In this document: piece by piece, positions 48,308-60,330 of the stretch
Position numbering within the stretch: position 1 is the first letter of the stretch
How the letters are laid out: the number at the start of each line of letters is the position of its first letter
From: Peromyscus leucopus
Lineage: Eukaryota; Chordata; Mammalia; Rodentia; Cricetidae
DNA: 64,000 bases
Assembly: GCF_004664715.2 (NCBI RefSeq)
Contig: NC_051083.1
Coordinates: 116,074,534-116,138,533 of the forward strand
Reading direction: 5' to 3'
Position numbers and translations under genes: made by a program
The notes under the pieces: generated by a model
The model's database searches: none
What the model saw: the letters and a program-made list of their open reading frames with translations, nothing else
Told to the model about the DNA's origin: nothing

Positions 48308-48424
48308 AATATAACTTTAATGCAATGTAATTTTTGTGGTATTTATTTCAGCCATGAATTCTCAGGCATTCCATCTAGGGAAGCATCTTTCAAAATGAAG
48401 TCACAAAATTTGCAGGTAAATGAA

Positions 48425-48735
48425 TGGAAGTATAAAAGATTATTTTGAGTGAGGTACCCCACACCCAGAAAGACAAACATTGAATGTCCTCTCTCATCTG
48501 TGGCTCCTAACTCTAAATATTCAGATGTGAGTTTATAACCTGAGCAACCACAGAAACCAGGAAAGTCAAAAGAAACTATGGAAGAGGTAGCACCAGAGAA
48601 GGGAATATCAGGATACAGATGATTTGAAGGGAGAAATGGGGGAAATTAGGGGAAGTTCTTTAGTTAGGGAAGGGGAGGGAGGTCAACACTGAAAAAGAGG
48701 GAAGGAGGAGAGTAAAATAACAGTAAGGATGCCTT
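48425..48735 (+). mobile_element. Old L1 fragment
   Basis: 'gagtgaggtaccccacaccc', 'cctctctcatctgtggctcc', 'gtcaacactgaaaaagaggg' resemble sense L1 near the ORF2 end/3' UTR. Confidence 0.65.
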
Positions 48736-48839
48736 AAAAAATCATGAATACCTATTTATCTAAAATTACATACAATACAAATAAGTCTATGTGTATACAC
48801 ATACATTCATAGTTTAAATGAAAATTTCCCATCAGTACT

Positions 48840-50045
48840 AACAGTGGTCTTTTCAATGGCCATAAACTACCTAATAAAAACACCAACACAAGGCATGAAA
48901 AGCCTCCTTTTGAGTTGTTGTTCAGGGTATTTCAAGAGACTCCCCAAACAATACAGGCTTTGCTACTGCTCGTGATTGCTTCTCAGAATTTGCAGGTAAA
49001 TCCTTATTACTGAAGACACCACACACTTCAGATGCAGGAAACAGAGGATCTGAGTTGGATCTGACCTAAAAGCCTGCTCCCTAAGGGCTAGCCTTCATGG
49101 CACGAGAAGATGTCATGCAAGCTTCCAAGGGAGGCAATCAACCAATAGTCCTATCCATCTATGATGCCTATGAACCACAACAGTCAGCCTGGCATTATAA
49201 CCCTATGGGTGCAATAATGCATACTTTGGTAGTAACCAACAGCTCTCTATTTGGACTCAAGGACTGCTCAATAAGAGGGAAATCAAGCCTGTTATTGGAA
49301 ACCTGGCTAATTACCTAAGGCTAGTGAAGTCATGGATCTTAAAGGAGAACTTTCAGCCACCGCTTTACTAAACCAGCATAATTCCTCACTACATTCTAAA
49401 TATTTATCCTTATACCCACAACCAAGCACAGCTCTCATACCTCATTAAAGGAAGTTCACTTTGTATCAAACAGGGATCATTGTAGTTTTAAAACCATAGC
49501 TGATCAAGATGTAGAGAACAAGTGATTGTGTGTTACCCAGCTCCAATTAACAAAACTACAACACAACTCCTGCACCCAAGGCTCAGGAAACATCAGAGAA
49601 GAGGTGTAAAAAGATTGTAAGAGCCAGAGGAATGGGAAGTCTGCATTAAGACTTCATCTTGGGAAATGACAGTGAGGCCACACCCAGGAAATCTCAACAA
49701 CAGGACTGCCTAAACATGAGATGATCACAAAGACAAAACTACTGACATGCTAACATGGAAGGGGGAAATCTTATGGGGGCTCCAATTCTAGATAAAGAAC
49801 GACAGGCAAGTAAGGAATGCTAAGAGCAGAAAATAGCCTTCCTCAGCAATGTCCCCACAATCCAATTGGCTATTCAATACCAAGTGGTCATCCCTGATAT
49901 CACACACATACAGGTAACATTATATAGACTGTGCCAGTGCATTTATATATTTAGGAAGGGTGTTATATGCTAAGGGTTGGAGGAAGAAATGGGAAAGGGA
50001 AAAAATGAAGTAATTATATTTTCATTTTAAAAAAATTAAAGGAAA
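48840..50045 (+). mobile_element. Lx-type L1 3' UTR, about 1.2 kb
   Basis: 'tatttcaagagactccccaa', 'aagggctagccttcatggca', 'caactcctgcacccaaggct', 'attgtaagagccagaggaat', 'ctaaacatgagatgatcaca', 'gtgttatatgctaagggttg' and a terminal A-rich end. Orientation sense, no ORF of note. Confidence 0.75.
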
Positions 50046-51761
50046 GTTCTTTTCCTGGGGCATGTGTTAAAACAAACTGATTGAGAAATGCTGGCTTTGA
50101 TCACTGGTACTTCTACAATAACCTCAAAGGTGTGAGTTTTTTGATGGTTGTGGTGATTCACACCTATAACCACAGCACCTGAGAGGTAAAGGAAGAAAGA
50201 TAAGGAGCTAGTCCCCAAATCTTTAGGAGAATATGAGATGAATAAGAATGTATTGTTATCATGGGAGATATATGTAAAAGGTACGGAAAGACTTGAGGGT
50301 ATAGTTTTTAGCCTGGTATGTACTAGACACCAAACAGAATACCTGATTGGTAGAACAAATTGTATTTCATCCTAAAAGAAATTTTGTCATAACAAAATTA
50401 AAGTACCTAGCCGACCATCTGGCACACAGTAATTGTTCAATAAATGTCAGTTGACTCTGAATAAACACCTATTATAGGACATTTTTATTGGGTGTGAAAA
50501 TGGGGGTTCAAATTTTATTCCTATATATAAACTCCTGCCTACAGATATTAAGATTGATTTAAAAGTCTAATACATTCCTGGAGGTGAAGGTGGCTGTAAA
50601 CACTGGCTCTCCTGCCACCCAAGTGTTCCAATAGCACCATGCCTGCACCTGGCAGCACGGGGAGTGGTCAGGGAAGACTCAGCCTCTAACATCTAGATTC
50701 AAGTGGTTACATTCTATACCAGGGTCCAGCAAGCAAGGCAGGAAAGGATCTGCAGCAGCACAGAAGCAGTGACTTGTGATTTTATTTGCTGACTTCCTAC
50801 CCCAAACGTGTCCTACTCTAGACAAGGAAAGAAATCTCTTAACTTTAGAAACATGCTTGACAAGCATTTCTTAATAGGGTTCTGCGGAAACCCAACTGTA
50901 ACAGAAAACCTGCCATTTTGAAAGAGGTTTGCTTTGGTTTTTCTTGTTTTGTTTATCTAAGATGAAGAATGACAAGGGCATCCTGCTCGCTGAGATATCG
51001 GGTTTTTTGTTTTCCTCATGCCCAATCACTGCTGGCTGCCAATTCTTGGAACCAAAGGATGACCCTCTCACGACAGCTCACAAAATGTCCACTGACAGCA
51101 ATACCAACATCACAACATTCTTTTGGGTAGAAGAGTTCAACAAAAATGAGGAATGCAGTCTAAAGTACGACAGAAGCAAAATTAGCAAATCTTGTACCCC
51201 TTCTCCCTTCCTTCTTCCTCCAATTTAGAAGGCAATTAGTCTCACTGACTCCTGAGGTTAGTCACCACTCACAATAAATAAGTAAACTCACCTGTCAAAG
51301 GCTTGGAGTTCTGAATACACTTTAAAATTTCAAATGTAATTTGTAAGGAATGTTTCACAACAGATACAGTACAATTTTTAAACATACTGAGAAAAAACTA
51401 GAATGGTACTTTACATGAGTCATGTAACAGCTTTTGGTACACCCTGTCAAAATTTTTGCCTTTCACCATTAATTTGCCAGATAGTCCGTAACAACCCCCA
51501 CAGAAGCCAAAGAAAAAAATGTAACTGACACTCAAAACAATGACTGATCTTGTCTCCCTAAAATGCATAACCAACTACACGCTTGCTAGACTGACATTCT
51601 CAATAACTCGCACTTAAGTCCCACTTACTCATCCTACTCTGTAAATGTTGCTGGTAGTAACAGAGATAGTATAGGCGAAGGTGGCCTCTGGTCCCGAACA
51701 CATGGAATTTTGCTTTCTAAAAATAGCTTTATCAAATATAATAAGAAAAAATGTCACTCTT
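50046..51761. other. Unique intron sequence with minor scraps
   Basis: A degraded B1-like piece (50130..50200) and a MIR 3' end (50400..50460, 'gttcaataaatgtcagttga'). No gene seen. Confidence 0.35.
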
Positions 51762-51923
51762 TTTTTTTTTTTTTTTGGTTTTTCGAGACAGGGTTTCTCT
51801 GTGTAGCTTTGCGCCTTTCCTGGGACTCACTTGGTAGCCCAGGCTGGCCTCGAACTCACAGAGATCCGCCTGGCTCTGCCTCCCGAGTGCTGGGATTAAA
51901 GGCGTGCGCCACCAACGCCCGGC
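51762..51923 (-). mobile_element. Young B1 SINE
   Basis: Near-consensus antisense B1 with the variant core. Perfect 14-bp duplication aaaatgtcactctt at 51748..51761 and 51924..51937. Confidence 0.93.
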
Positions 51924-51937
51924 AAAATGTCACTCTT

Positions 51938-52988
51938 AAGGTCTTGAAATGCAAGTATACTCACTTATCAACATATTTTAGTCTTTTATCATTGTGAATA
52001 AAATATGATACACAATGCTTCGTGAGGATAGTTTGACTATTATGGTGGTTAGTATTTTTCCATATAATTTCATAATTTGGTTGCAACTTACACAATGATT
52101 GGATATATGTTTTTTTCTATTCTTAAGCTTTAAATGTAGCATTTCTAAGGAGGGAGTTAAAAATTACTTTATAATCACAGAATTTAGGTGCTAACTCATC
52201 AGAGCTAAGATTTTATTTTCAGGGCAGGAACTTGAGTTTAACAATTCAATGTGTGTGAAGAAAGGCCCCGTTGCATTTCAAGTCCTCAGAGCTGAGAAAT
52301 CAGTACTACTTTAAGGCTCCAAAGGATACCCACAGGAAGAGGCCTTTGGGGATGAATTCAATACATCCAGGACAGATAAGGGATTTGATAGCACTGGAAG
52401 GGACTATGGCCACAGATAGGGAGAGTGAAGACAGGATACATATGATACTATCAGAGAAACAACAGTACTCTAGAAGACATTTTCCTCCCACCAATGATTT
52501 GATTCAATGGAATACACTCAGAATGTGCAAATGTCTGAGGATGATTCAAATCTCCTGATGAATTGCACTCAGTGCTTCAAAGTCATATCTGGTCAAGGGA
52601 ATAAATCTTTTTTATTTTCTATTCCTGGGCTTAATTACTGGAAAGGCAGTATGTTTACTGTCTTCCTTTTTTGAATAACTCATTCCCATGAATACCTTAG
52701 ATATTTGGAAACAGAAACATAGGTACCAAGGCACTTAACCAACATCACTCAGTATGTTGGCACCAAAGCCCTCAGCATCTCTTGATCACCATCCTCTCAA
52801 TAATTCAAAAAGAAAAAATATATTCTGACCTAGTTTGAATTAACATGTCCTAAAACACTGACTTGTAAACTTTTTGCTGAGAGCAACAGATAGTAATAAA
52901 TATACTTTATAGTCTACCTTAATGCACATGTGCATGACTTTGAAGTCTCACTCAAAATGCCTAACTTCATTAGATGTTTTAATATTTT
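51938..52988. other. Unique intron sequence
   Basis: No feature recognised. Confidence 0.35.
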
Positions 52989-53192
52989 TCTTTTTTCTTT
53001 TCTTTTCTTTCTTTCTTTCTTTCTTTTTTTTTTTTTTTTTTTTTTGGTTTTTCGAGACAGGGTTTCTCTGTGTAGCTTTGTGCCTTTCCTGGAACTCACT
53101 TGGTAGCCCAGGCTGGCCTCGAACTCACAAAGATCCGCCTGGCTCTGCCTTCCGAGTGCTGGGATTAAAGGCGTGTGCCACCACCGCCCGGC
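52989..53192 (-). mobile_element. Young B1 SINE with (AAAG)n-modified tail
   Basis: Antisense B1 (53046..53192) with a T18-20 run and a (CTTT)n tract. Flanked by approximate atatttttctt (52981..52991 and 53196..53206). Confidence 0.9.
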
Positions 53193-56100
53193 TTGATATT
53201 TTTCTTACCATCCATTCTATGCAATTTTGTTCTGAAGAGATGTTAACTGCAACTGACTACATGCATTTCATTGTATGCTGATCAGTCATTTCTTGACACT
53301 TGAAAACTACAAGGATAGGACAAATAGGCAAACAGAATAAGGAAATAGTATTATACCCAAAAATAGCAGGGCTAATCTTCACATTTTGCCACCAGGAATT
53401 TAGACTGAAACAACTTCAACCTTAAAATATTATGTTTTTAGATTTCCTGTGCAGCAAGAGTTTGCTAAGCAAAATAATAATGTCAAGAAAATGAAAGACA
53501 TATTTCAATTTGTGGAGCAAACTACTCCTAAGGTTTTGGGATCATTGTTTAAATGCAGCCGTGTTGTAATTATTCATGAATGTAATATTCAGGCCAGTGG
53601 GACATCTACTTAGGAAAATTTTGTTGACTCTTAACCCAAAACAGTTTATAAGTAAGAATATTGTCATTAATCTAAGCTAGCAAAACTTGTGATTCATAAC
53701 ATTTAAGTTCAAGTTTTTAAACAATAAAAGCATGTTTTGACACATACCTTTTTATTTCATCATTCACCTTTTTGCTTAACAATCTGCTGAAGGAATAATC
53801 TACTAATAACAACTATAATGGGTATAGTTTATTTGTAGAGCATTCACAACTTCAAAACCCTTTTCATTTTTGTGAACTGTAATGACCAACAATCCTTGGA
53901 TTACTGAATATTTTAAAAGTATATGATGACATTTGCCAGACTCAAAACAGAAACTCAATATTTGGTTTGTTCCGCATGTGACAGATTACTCAATCCCGTG
54001 AAGAAATCCAGGTGTCTGGCCTTCAGTGATTGCCTGTATTTGAGAGCCCCAGCTCACTCCTTCTACCCCCCACCAAGTTTGGAATATAAAGAACTTGAAT
54101 TTCGAGTGAAAACACAAGCCAAGTTCTGGGGTGGGGGAGTGTCACACAACTGTTCTCATGTGGATGTACCCACTGAAAGAACTCAGAACAGATGTGTATC
54201 TTTTATAAACATTCAACTAGTCCGCAAATTGGAGGCTTAACAAGCTAAGGGGAGTGAAGGACAGGCCAGGAAGTCAGGGATTCCTAGATGTGGACTCAGC
54301 CTTGGTCTTAATTCTGTTTTTGCTCTAAATCAATGCCAAGTTCTTCACACTTCAGCTGGTTTACAGCAGGCAAGAATTACAGAAGAACAAAACTGTTTCC
54401 TGGAGATGTGATGGGTTAAATGGTTACTATTACAGCCCCTCTCCCCCAAGGTACTTCCACAAAAGCTAAGGCAAGCTTTCTGAATATAATTTCCCTTTAT
54501 TATATTAGGAATTAACATACAATGTGTATACCTGCTGGTACCTTTCAAGGGTGACCTTGAAAAAGGCCATTCTTTCCATCCCTTTCTAAGTTCTTCTCTG
54601 CTTTAGTCATAATCAGTTATTCAACCAATTAGGAAACTCAGTCATGCGACATTACAGGTTTTTAAAGTAGCTGTAACACCTTCTAGTTGAGCATTTTCAG
54701 GCAGCTAATGGGCAGTTAGGGGCCCACAACTTTACTGGACCTCTATGCACCGACAACATAAAGGAAATACCCTCCTGGTCCAAGACCCTGTTTGACAACC
54801 TAAGGGAAAGACTTAGCAAGCTCCTGTTAGGAAAAGAGGCCCCATTCTCCATGCCATGACACCCCACCTCCAGAGTGATCTCTGCCCTCCCTACTCTGGG
54901 CAATTCAAAAGGTAGAATGCAGTTTCACTTTCTCCCTACAACTTCATAGAAAAGGAGGACTGGCCCCTTCTTGGCATTTAATGAATGGTCTTCTCCCCCT
55001 GGATTTAGATTGTTGGTCCTTCCAGCCAGTCATTAACTAGCAGGAAATGCCCTCCTCAGCAATCACTATTGTGTAAATAAAGTCATAAACTTTTGGAGGC
55101 CAGTGCAATCCCAGACCCCAAAGCTGCACATGTCAGGGTTAAAAAAAAAATCTTGATTGTAAAAGCATTGCCTTCCAAATTAAACTCAAACCACATGATT
55201 CAGTCCATAAAATATACAAAATATGCAGTCCAGTGACAGATTTATTGTGGCCTTACAGAATAAAGAAAAAAATCTCTATATGGAAAACACAGCTACTTTT
55301 GACCCAAGCAGCCCTCAAACAGGAAGTTTAAAGTCAATCAGCCAGCTGGGGCCTCACTTAGTTATGAAGGAGACCAGGGCAACCAGCATTTCCTGTCATT
55401 GCTTGTCAGCATTTTAAGCACTTTTATTTGAATTGTTTTCTTAGATAGCTAAAAATATTTCTGAGATTTCTTTGGAGATAGAGACAAGACAATAAGAAGA
55501 GCTAATGTATGAACCATGACTGAAATGAAAAAAACGAAACTTACAAAATATCATGTACTTAGCAGAGGTCAAACAATCTGTCCTTTGGACTTTTTGCTGT
55601 ATTTTAATGGATGCTAGACTAGTAGGCAAAATTAGTAAAAGTATTTAAGAGTCAAATAATAGAATTACTGATATTACCTGTTTCCTGTTAATTCAGGATC
55701 AACATTATGAAGTGCAGTTTTCATACACCTAATAAGTAGGTATTAGAAGTTGCAGACTATAGCATTACAGGAAGTAACTTCTTACTGTTTCTCTTATTCT
55801 CTTGTGAATCATCATCATCATCATTCTACAAAATGACTTGTGCACATTCAGTGTTATGTTCATATTTGAGAGTTACCTAACTGAATTGTATTGTAGATCT
55901 TTATTAATATTAGGAAAACCATACTGTTCACAAAATACAGAGACTTTTTTTCCTAGTATGGTGAAATACAATGCACTATGGTACGTTTTCCAAGCCAGTC
56001 AAGTTCTCAATCACAAGTATTGGTCGGGGCAGGGGGGCAAGTTTAAGTAATAAAGGAAAAAAATAATTTGCCTTGTTATTATTACTATATAGAATTTCTC

Positions 56101-56202
56101 AGTATATCCAAGTGAGTTTCTCCACAGAACAAAGTTTATCTCTTTGAGAAAGAGGATTTATACATAATAAAGGGGGAGCCAGTTGATCTAAAGTCCTGCT
56201 AA
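53193..56202. other. Repeat-poor intron sequence
   Basis: About 3 kb with no SINE or LINE recognised. The stretch 53430..53610 is compositionally complex, with a TAATTATTCATGAATGTAAT homeobox/POU-like motif. No supported exon. Confidence 0.35.
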
Positions 56203-56346
56203 GCAGGACAGTGGTGGCACACACCTTTAATCCCAGCACTCAGGAAGCAGAGGCAAGTGGATCTCTGTGAGTTCGAGGCCAGCCTGGGCTACAGAGTGAG
56301 TTCCAGAACATCAGGGGCTATACAATGAAACTTTGTCTCAAAAAAA
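56203..56346 (+). mobile_element. B1 SINE with target-site duplication
   Basis: 'gcaggacagtggtggcacac' to 'gaaactttgtctc' plus A10. Duplication aaagtcctgctaa at 56190..56202 and 56347..56359. Confidence 0.92.
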
Positions 56347-56359
56347 AAAGTCCTGCTAA

Positions 56360-57214
56360 AACCTACAGTTTTCTGCAAAAACACCTTCCCTTGAGGGCCA
56401 TGTCCATCTGAATCCAGCCTCAAGCTTACCTTAAAACTATACTGACATAGGATTTGTCTGTAGATGAGGCTAATAATCTAGACATTAATAGAACAGAACA
56501 AATTACACAGGCTCAGCACCCCAATAGCCCCCCCATTTTTTTTTATGTTTTTGAAGCTTGTAGACATAAAACACAACTATATAAGGTGTACTGTGTTTCA
56601 GTTTGTACTGCTGGAAGAACTAATAAGGTTTATTTTATGCTGTCCAAGTACTTGGCTGGAAGGCTGGCTGACATAAATGAGTTGGGAATTTAAGTTCTCA
56701 AAACCGCTGCTAAGAAGAAATAGTTCCCCCATCTTCTTTGGGATTCTTATCAATTACAGACAGCAAGAATTTTCTGAAACATCAATCTGCTCTTTAACAA
56801 CAGTATCTGCAATCACACAACTGACTGAGCAAGCACATACAAAGACAAACTCCTGACTCCAGTACCAAGGGAAAGAAAGTTGAGCCCTACCTCATGCCTT
56901 GGGTCTTGTTGAATATATCTCTATATAATTTAAATAGAACTCACAAGAACTACTTTGTAACACATACATCTAATCCTTTTTTGGCTTTCTTTAAAAAAAA
57001 TATTTCACCAGAACATACTAATTATGCAAAATGATAGATTTCATTTTTACATTTTAATACACATATAAAAGGTACTTAGTGTGTATTCACCCCTATTATC
57101 CTCTTATTCATACTCCCTTTGCTCAATTCCTTACCTCTTTTGCAATCAGTCTCCCAAGTACTTTTATAATTTTTCCTAGATTACAAACCTAATATTTTTT
57201 CCTTTTTGAAACCT
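56360..57214. other. Unique intron sequence
   Basis: 57060..57180 is weakly L1-like (antisense). Nothing else recognised. Confidence 0.3.
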
Positions 57215-57408
57215 AATTTTTTTAAACTTATTTTTATTATTTTTAATTATGTGTATGCATAAGTGGGTGGATGAGTGCACTAGAGTACAGATGCCTGAGG
57301 AGGCCAGAGGTATTTGTTAGCCATCTGCAGTGGGTACAGGTAACCAAACACATGTCCTCTACAGGAACAGTATGTGCTCTTATGCACTAAGCCATCTCTC
57401 CAGCCCCA
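57215..57408 (-). mobile_element. B3/B2-type SINE (antisense)
   Basis: 'gtgcactagagtacagatgc', 'gcctgaggaggccagaggta', 'actaagccatctctccagcc'. Confidence 0.75.
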
Positions 57409-57485
57409 CACAAACTAATCTTAATAAAGCAACAGATTCCTTATCTCCATTGGTAAAGTAAAATAACTGATGAATCCTACTATTT

Positions 57486-57486
<1 letters not shown>

Positions 57487-57525
<39 letters not shown>
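57487..57525. repeat. (CA)n microsatellite
   Basis: About 19 CA units. Confidence 0.95.
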
Positions 57526-57526
<1 letters not shown>

Positions 57527-57810
57527 TAGTACCACATGTGACACTTTTGTTCTCCTTTTTGTTGTTGCTTTGTTCATGAAGGTAGAAAATTTAAAAAACC
57601 AAAAGGTGAAATTGTTTTCTGGCAAGATATCTCCTCCACCATGTTCTCCAGTATGCCGTTGTGTATTTTTTTCATATTGCCACATAAGTAAAAATTGCAA
57701 GAGCTCTACCTAAAACATAATAGTCCTCTAGCACAAAGGATGATTGTAGAGGATCAGAGACAGCAGCTCCAGTCCCTTCTGTAAGGGCTTTGCTTTCTGG
57801 ATACAGTAAA

Positions 57811-57814
<4 letters not shown>

Positions 57815-57878
<64 letters not shown>
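57815..57878. repeat. (GA)n microsatellite
   Basis: 32 uninterrupted GA units, purine on the plus strand, pyrimidine on the transcribed (Mbnl3 sense) strand, so it would give a (CU)n tract in pre-mRNA. Confidence 0.95.
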
Positions 57879-57885
<7 letters not shown>

Positions 57886-58992
57886 CCTATATTTTGAAAA
57901 TTAGAAACTCATGCAAATACAGCCTGTAAATGGACAGTACTTGAAAAATGTACTGTCCAATATCCTTTTCATATTTCACCTGTGTCTTTATCACTTTGTA
58001 AAATACACACAACAGGAGGCACTGGAGTAACAGTAATTCTTTTATCTCTTCTTTTTAATCTGTGGAGTCAGTTAAAAAGAACTGTATCTACATAGCTTCA
58101 TGCAGAAGATGATTTGCCTGAGATGCAGAGGATGTTCATTAAATGTAATTTCAGGTGACAGAAAGGTAGTGGTTAGCTTTCAGGTCACTCTTTAGGATTC
58201 ATCTTAAAAGCTGCCTTTGAATGTTTATCCCTGGGCTCATTTTGAGTCACCAGTATGGCCCTCAGCAGGACAGTCAGCCAAATATAAATTGTTGCTCATT
58301 TTCTTAAAAAAAAAAAAAAAAAAAAAAACCAACAAAACAGAAACATTACTTAAAATCACAGAGCAAATACGTGTAAAAGGCAAGAGAAAATTAAAAATAT
58401 CAATCTATTCTTTAATTTACTAAAACTTTTACCTAGAAGATAAAGCACTGAGGATATAAGGTAAAGAGATCCATTGGCTTACCTACCAATGAGATGCTGG
58501 TACATTCGAGGACACCTGAATAAACCTAAGGAAATCTATCCCAAATTTCCACACAAATGTAGGCAGCCAAGAAGCTCAAAATTCTCAGAATCAGATGGGG
58601 ACACATTAAAATCAAATTGAAGAACCCAAATTGGAAAACCCAATCCAGCCAACCATCAGTCTCTACAATGCTCACATGACTTGAGATTAACTAGGCTGGG
58701 AGAATTCTCCAGTGTCAACTGCCTGCATTTCTATCTAGACTGCCCTTTCTCAGTTGCAGGCATTCTCTTCCTGGCCACACAAATGCACTCATTGTATAGG
58801 TAGAAAACAAACTCCTACCCCAAATCATATATAAATCACTTTTTCTTATGCGCCAACTTAACGCTGATGCAAGAAGAACTTGAGAGCGGAACATAATATT
58901 TTAACAAGCATGACTAATTGAGTCTTAAGTTTCTAACATGGCTCCTCTTCCCCTGAACTTTTCCTTTTCATGGTTGTTATAAAGAGTTTTGA
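57879..58992. other. Unique intron sequence with poly(A)
   Basis: An A23 run at 58306..58328 with no recognisable SINE body in front of it. Otherwise nothing recognised. Confidence 0.35.
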
Positions 58993-59105
58993 GAAGCTGG
59001 GCATGGTGATGCATGACTGTAGTCCCAGCTACTTAGGAGATTGAAGTAGGATCATTTAAGCTTAGGAGTTTGAAATTCGTTTTGGGAAACAGTGAGGCCC
59101 TGTGT
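58993..59105 (+). mobile_element. B1-like SINE (strongly diverged)
   Basis: 'gctgggcatggtgatgcatg' to 'aacagtgaggccctgtgtca'. Confidence 0.55.
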
Positions 59106-59645
59106 CAACTACATTTCATAAAATACGTTCTGGGATCACAATGATTCTAACGCTATTTACATAGAGAAAGAAAAATCTATACATACACTCAAATCAAGTC
59201 TCTTTTTATTATTGCTTCCTCTTTAGTTCTAAGAAATGCACCCTTCTTCTGAAAGTGCACTGCCTAGAGCTAAACATTTCTAAGCAACAGACACATTGTT
59301 TATATCAAATATTGGTTATAGTTTATTGTTAACCTGTTTTTCTTTCATTTCCCCTTGGAAAAATACTATAAAAATCGGTATTTTTCTGTATTTCGGGAGA
59401 AATCAATGTGTGACTGCAAATATTGTTCTTAATTGATCACCAATTTGTACATTTGTGCTCAAATTTATGCTTGCATATATATTCCCAGACACTTGCGGAA
59501 TACTTTTATTTCTGAAACAAAAAGTCTCATCCTGAACTGTATTCTTTTCCCCATCAATCTTTTAAGGGCTAGATCATTCAATTTAATAGCAACCAGAGAA
59601 TAATAATGGGTTTATACTGTGCCTTTTTAAAAAAAGGACTATATA
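59106..59645. other. Unique intron sequence
   Basis: No feature recognised. Confidence 0.35.
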
Positions 59646-59731
59646 GGGGTTGGGGATTTAGCTCAGTGGTAGAGCGCTTGCCCAGCAAGTGCAAGGCCCT
59701 GGGATCGGTCCTCAGCTCCAGGGGGAAAAAA
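59646..59731 (+). mobile_element. ID element (BC1-related SINE), near-consensus
   Basis: 'ggggttggggatttagctca', 'gtagagcgcttgcccagcaa', 'ccctgggatcggtcctcagc', then a short A-run. Intact pol III A and B box regions. A short ctatata repeat flanks it. Confidence 0.93.
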
Positions 59732-60204
59732 CGGCTATATAAATGTTTTCTTCTCCCTTTTATGACATTAATACCTGATAATGTAATTGATACCACATTT
59801 GTTCTAATTCTCAATGTTGTCTTTCCAGCATGGTCCCCTGGTTGTCAGGAGACCAGATGTAAGTATCCATATATCTGTACAACCATCAAGTTCCCTACAG
59901 ATCTGAAAGTCTATATTAATACAGATCCAATTGCTTCTACTTGCTCATAATTTATGTTTGTTTGTTGGGTTATTTGACAGTGGAACTACTTGCACCAAGA
60001 CACAGTCTGTTATCTTAGAATGAAAAGATTCACCCCATTTTATGTGAAGAAACTCAGCTTTCTATTTTTGAAGTATCATATCATACCTAGGAAGAAGCAG
60101 AAAAATCTCACAGAGGAAAATGGTTTCTGATTTCAAGTTTCTTAATATCACATGCAATTATAATGGTCTAAACCTATCTATTTAATCACTGTTATAATCC
60201 AACA
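59732..60204. other. Unique intron sequence
   Basis: No feature recognised. Confidence 0.35.
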
Positions 60205-60330
60205 GCCTGGCACATACCTGTAATCCCAGCCTCAGAAAGCTGAGCATTAAAAGTAGGAGTTCAAGGCAAGCCTGAGCTACTTTGTGAGACCCTGTCTCAA
60301 AATAGCAAGAACAACAAAAATCAACAATAT
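60205..60330 (+). mobile_element. B1-like SINE (diverged)
   Basis: 'acagcctggcacatacctgt' to 'gtgagaccctgtctcaaaat'. Confidence 0.6.

Noticed and set aside
51710..51997. 95-codon frame with CVALRLSWDSLGSPGWPRTH-like text (similar at 53 kb and 33.5 kb)
   Set aside because: This is translation through antisense B1 SINEs, which gives the same peptide at every copy.
57672..57884. Poly(Leu-Ser) frame
   Set aside because: Translation of the (GA)n/(TC)n microsatellite.
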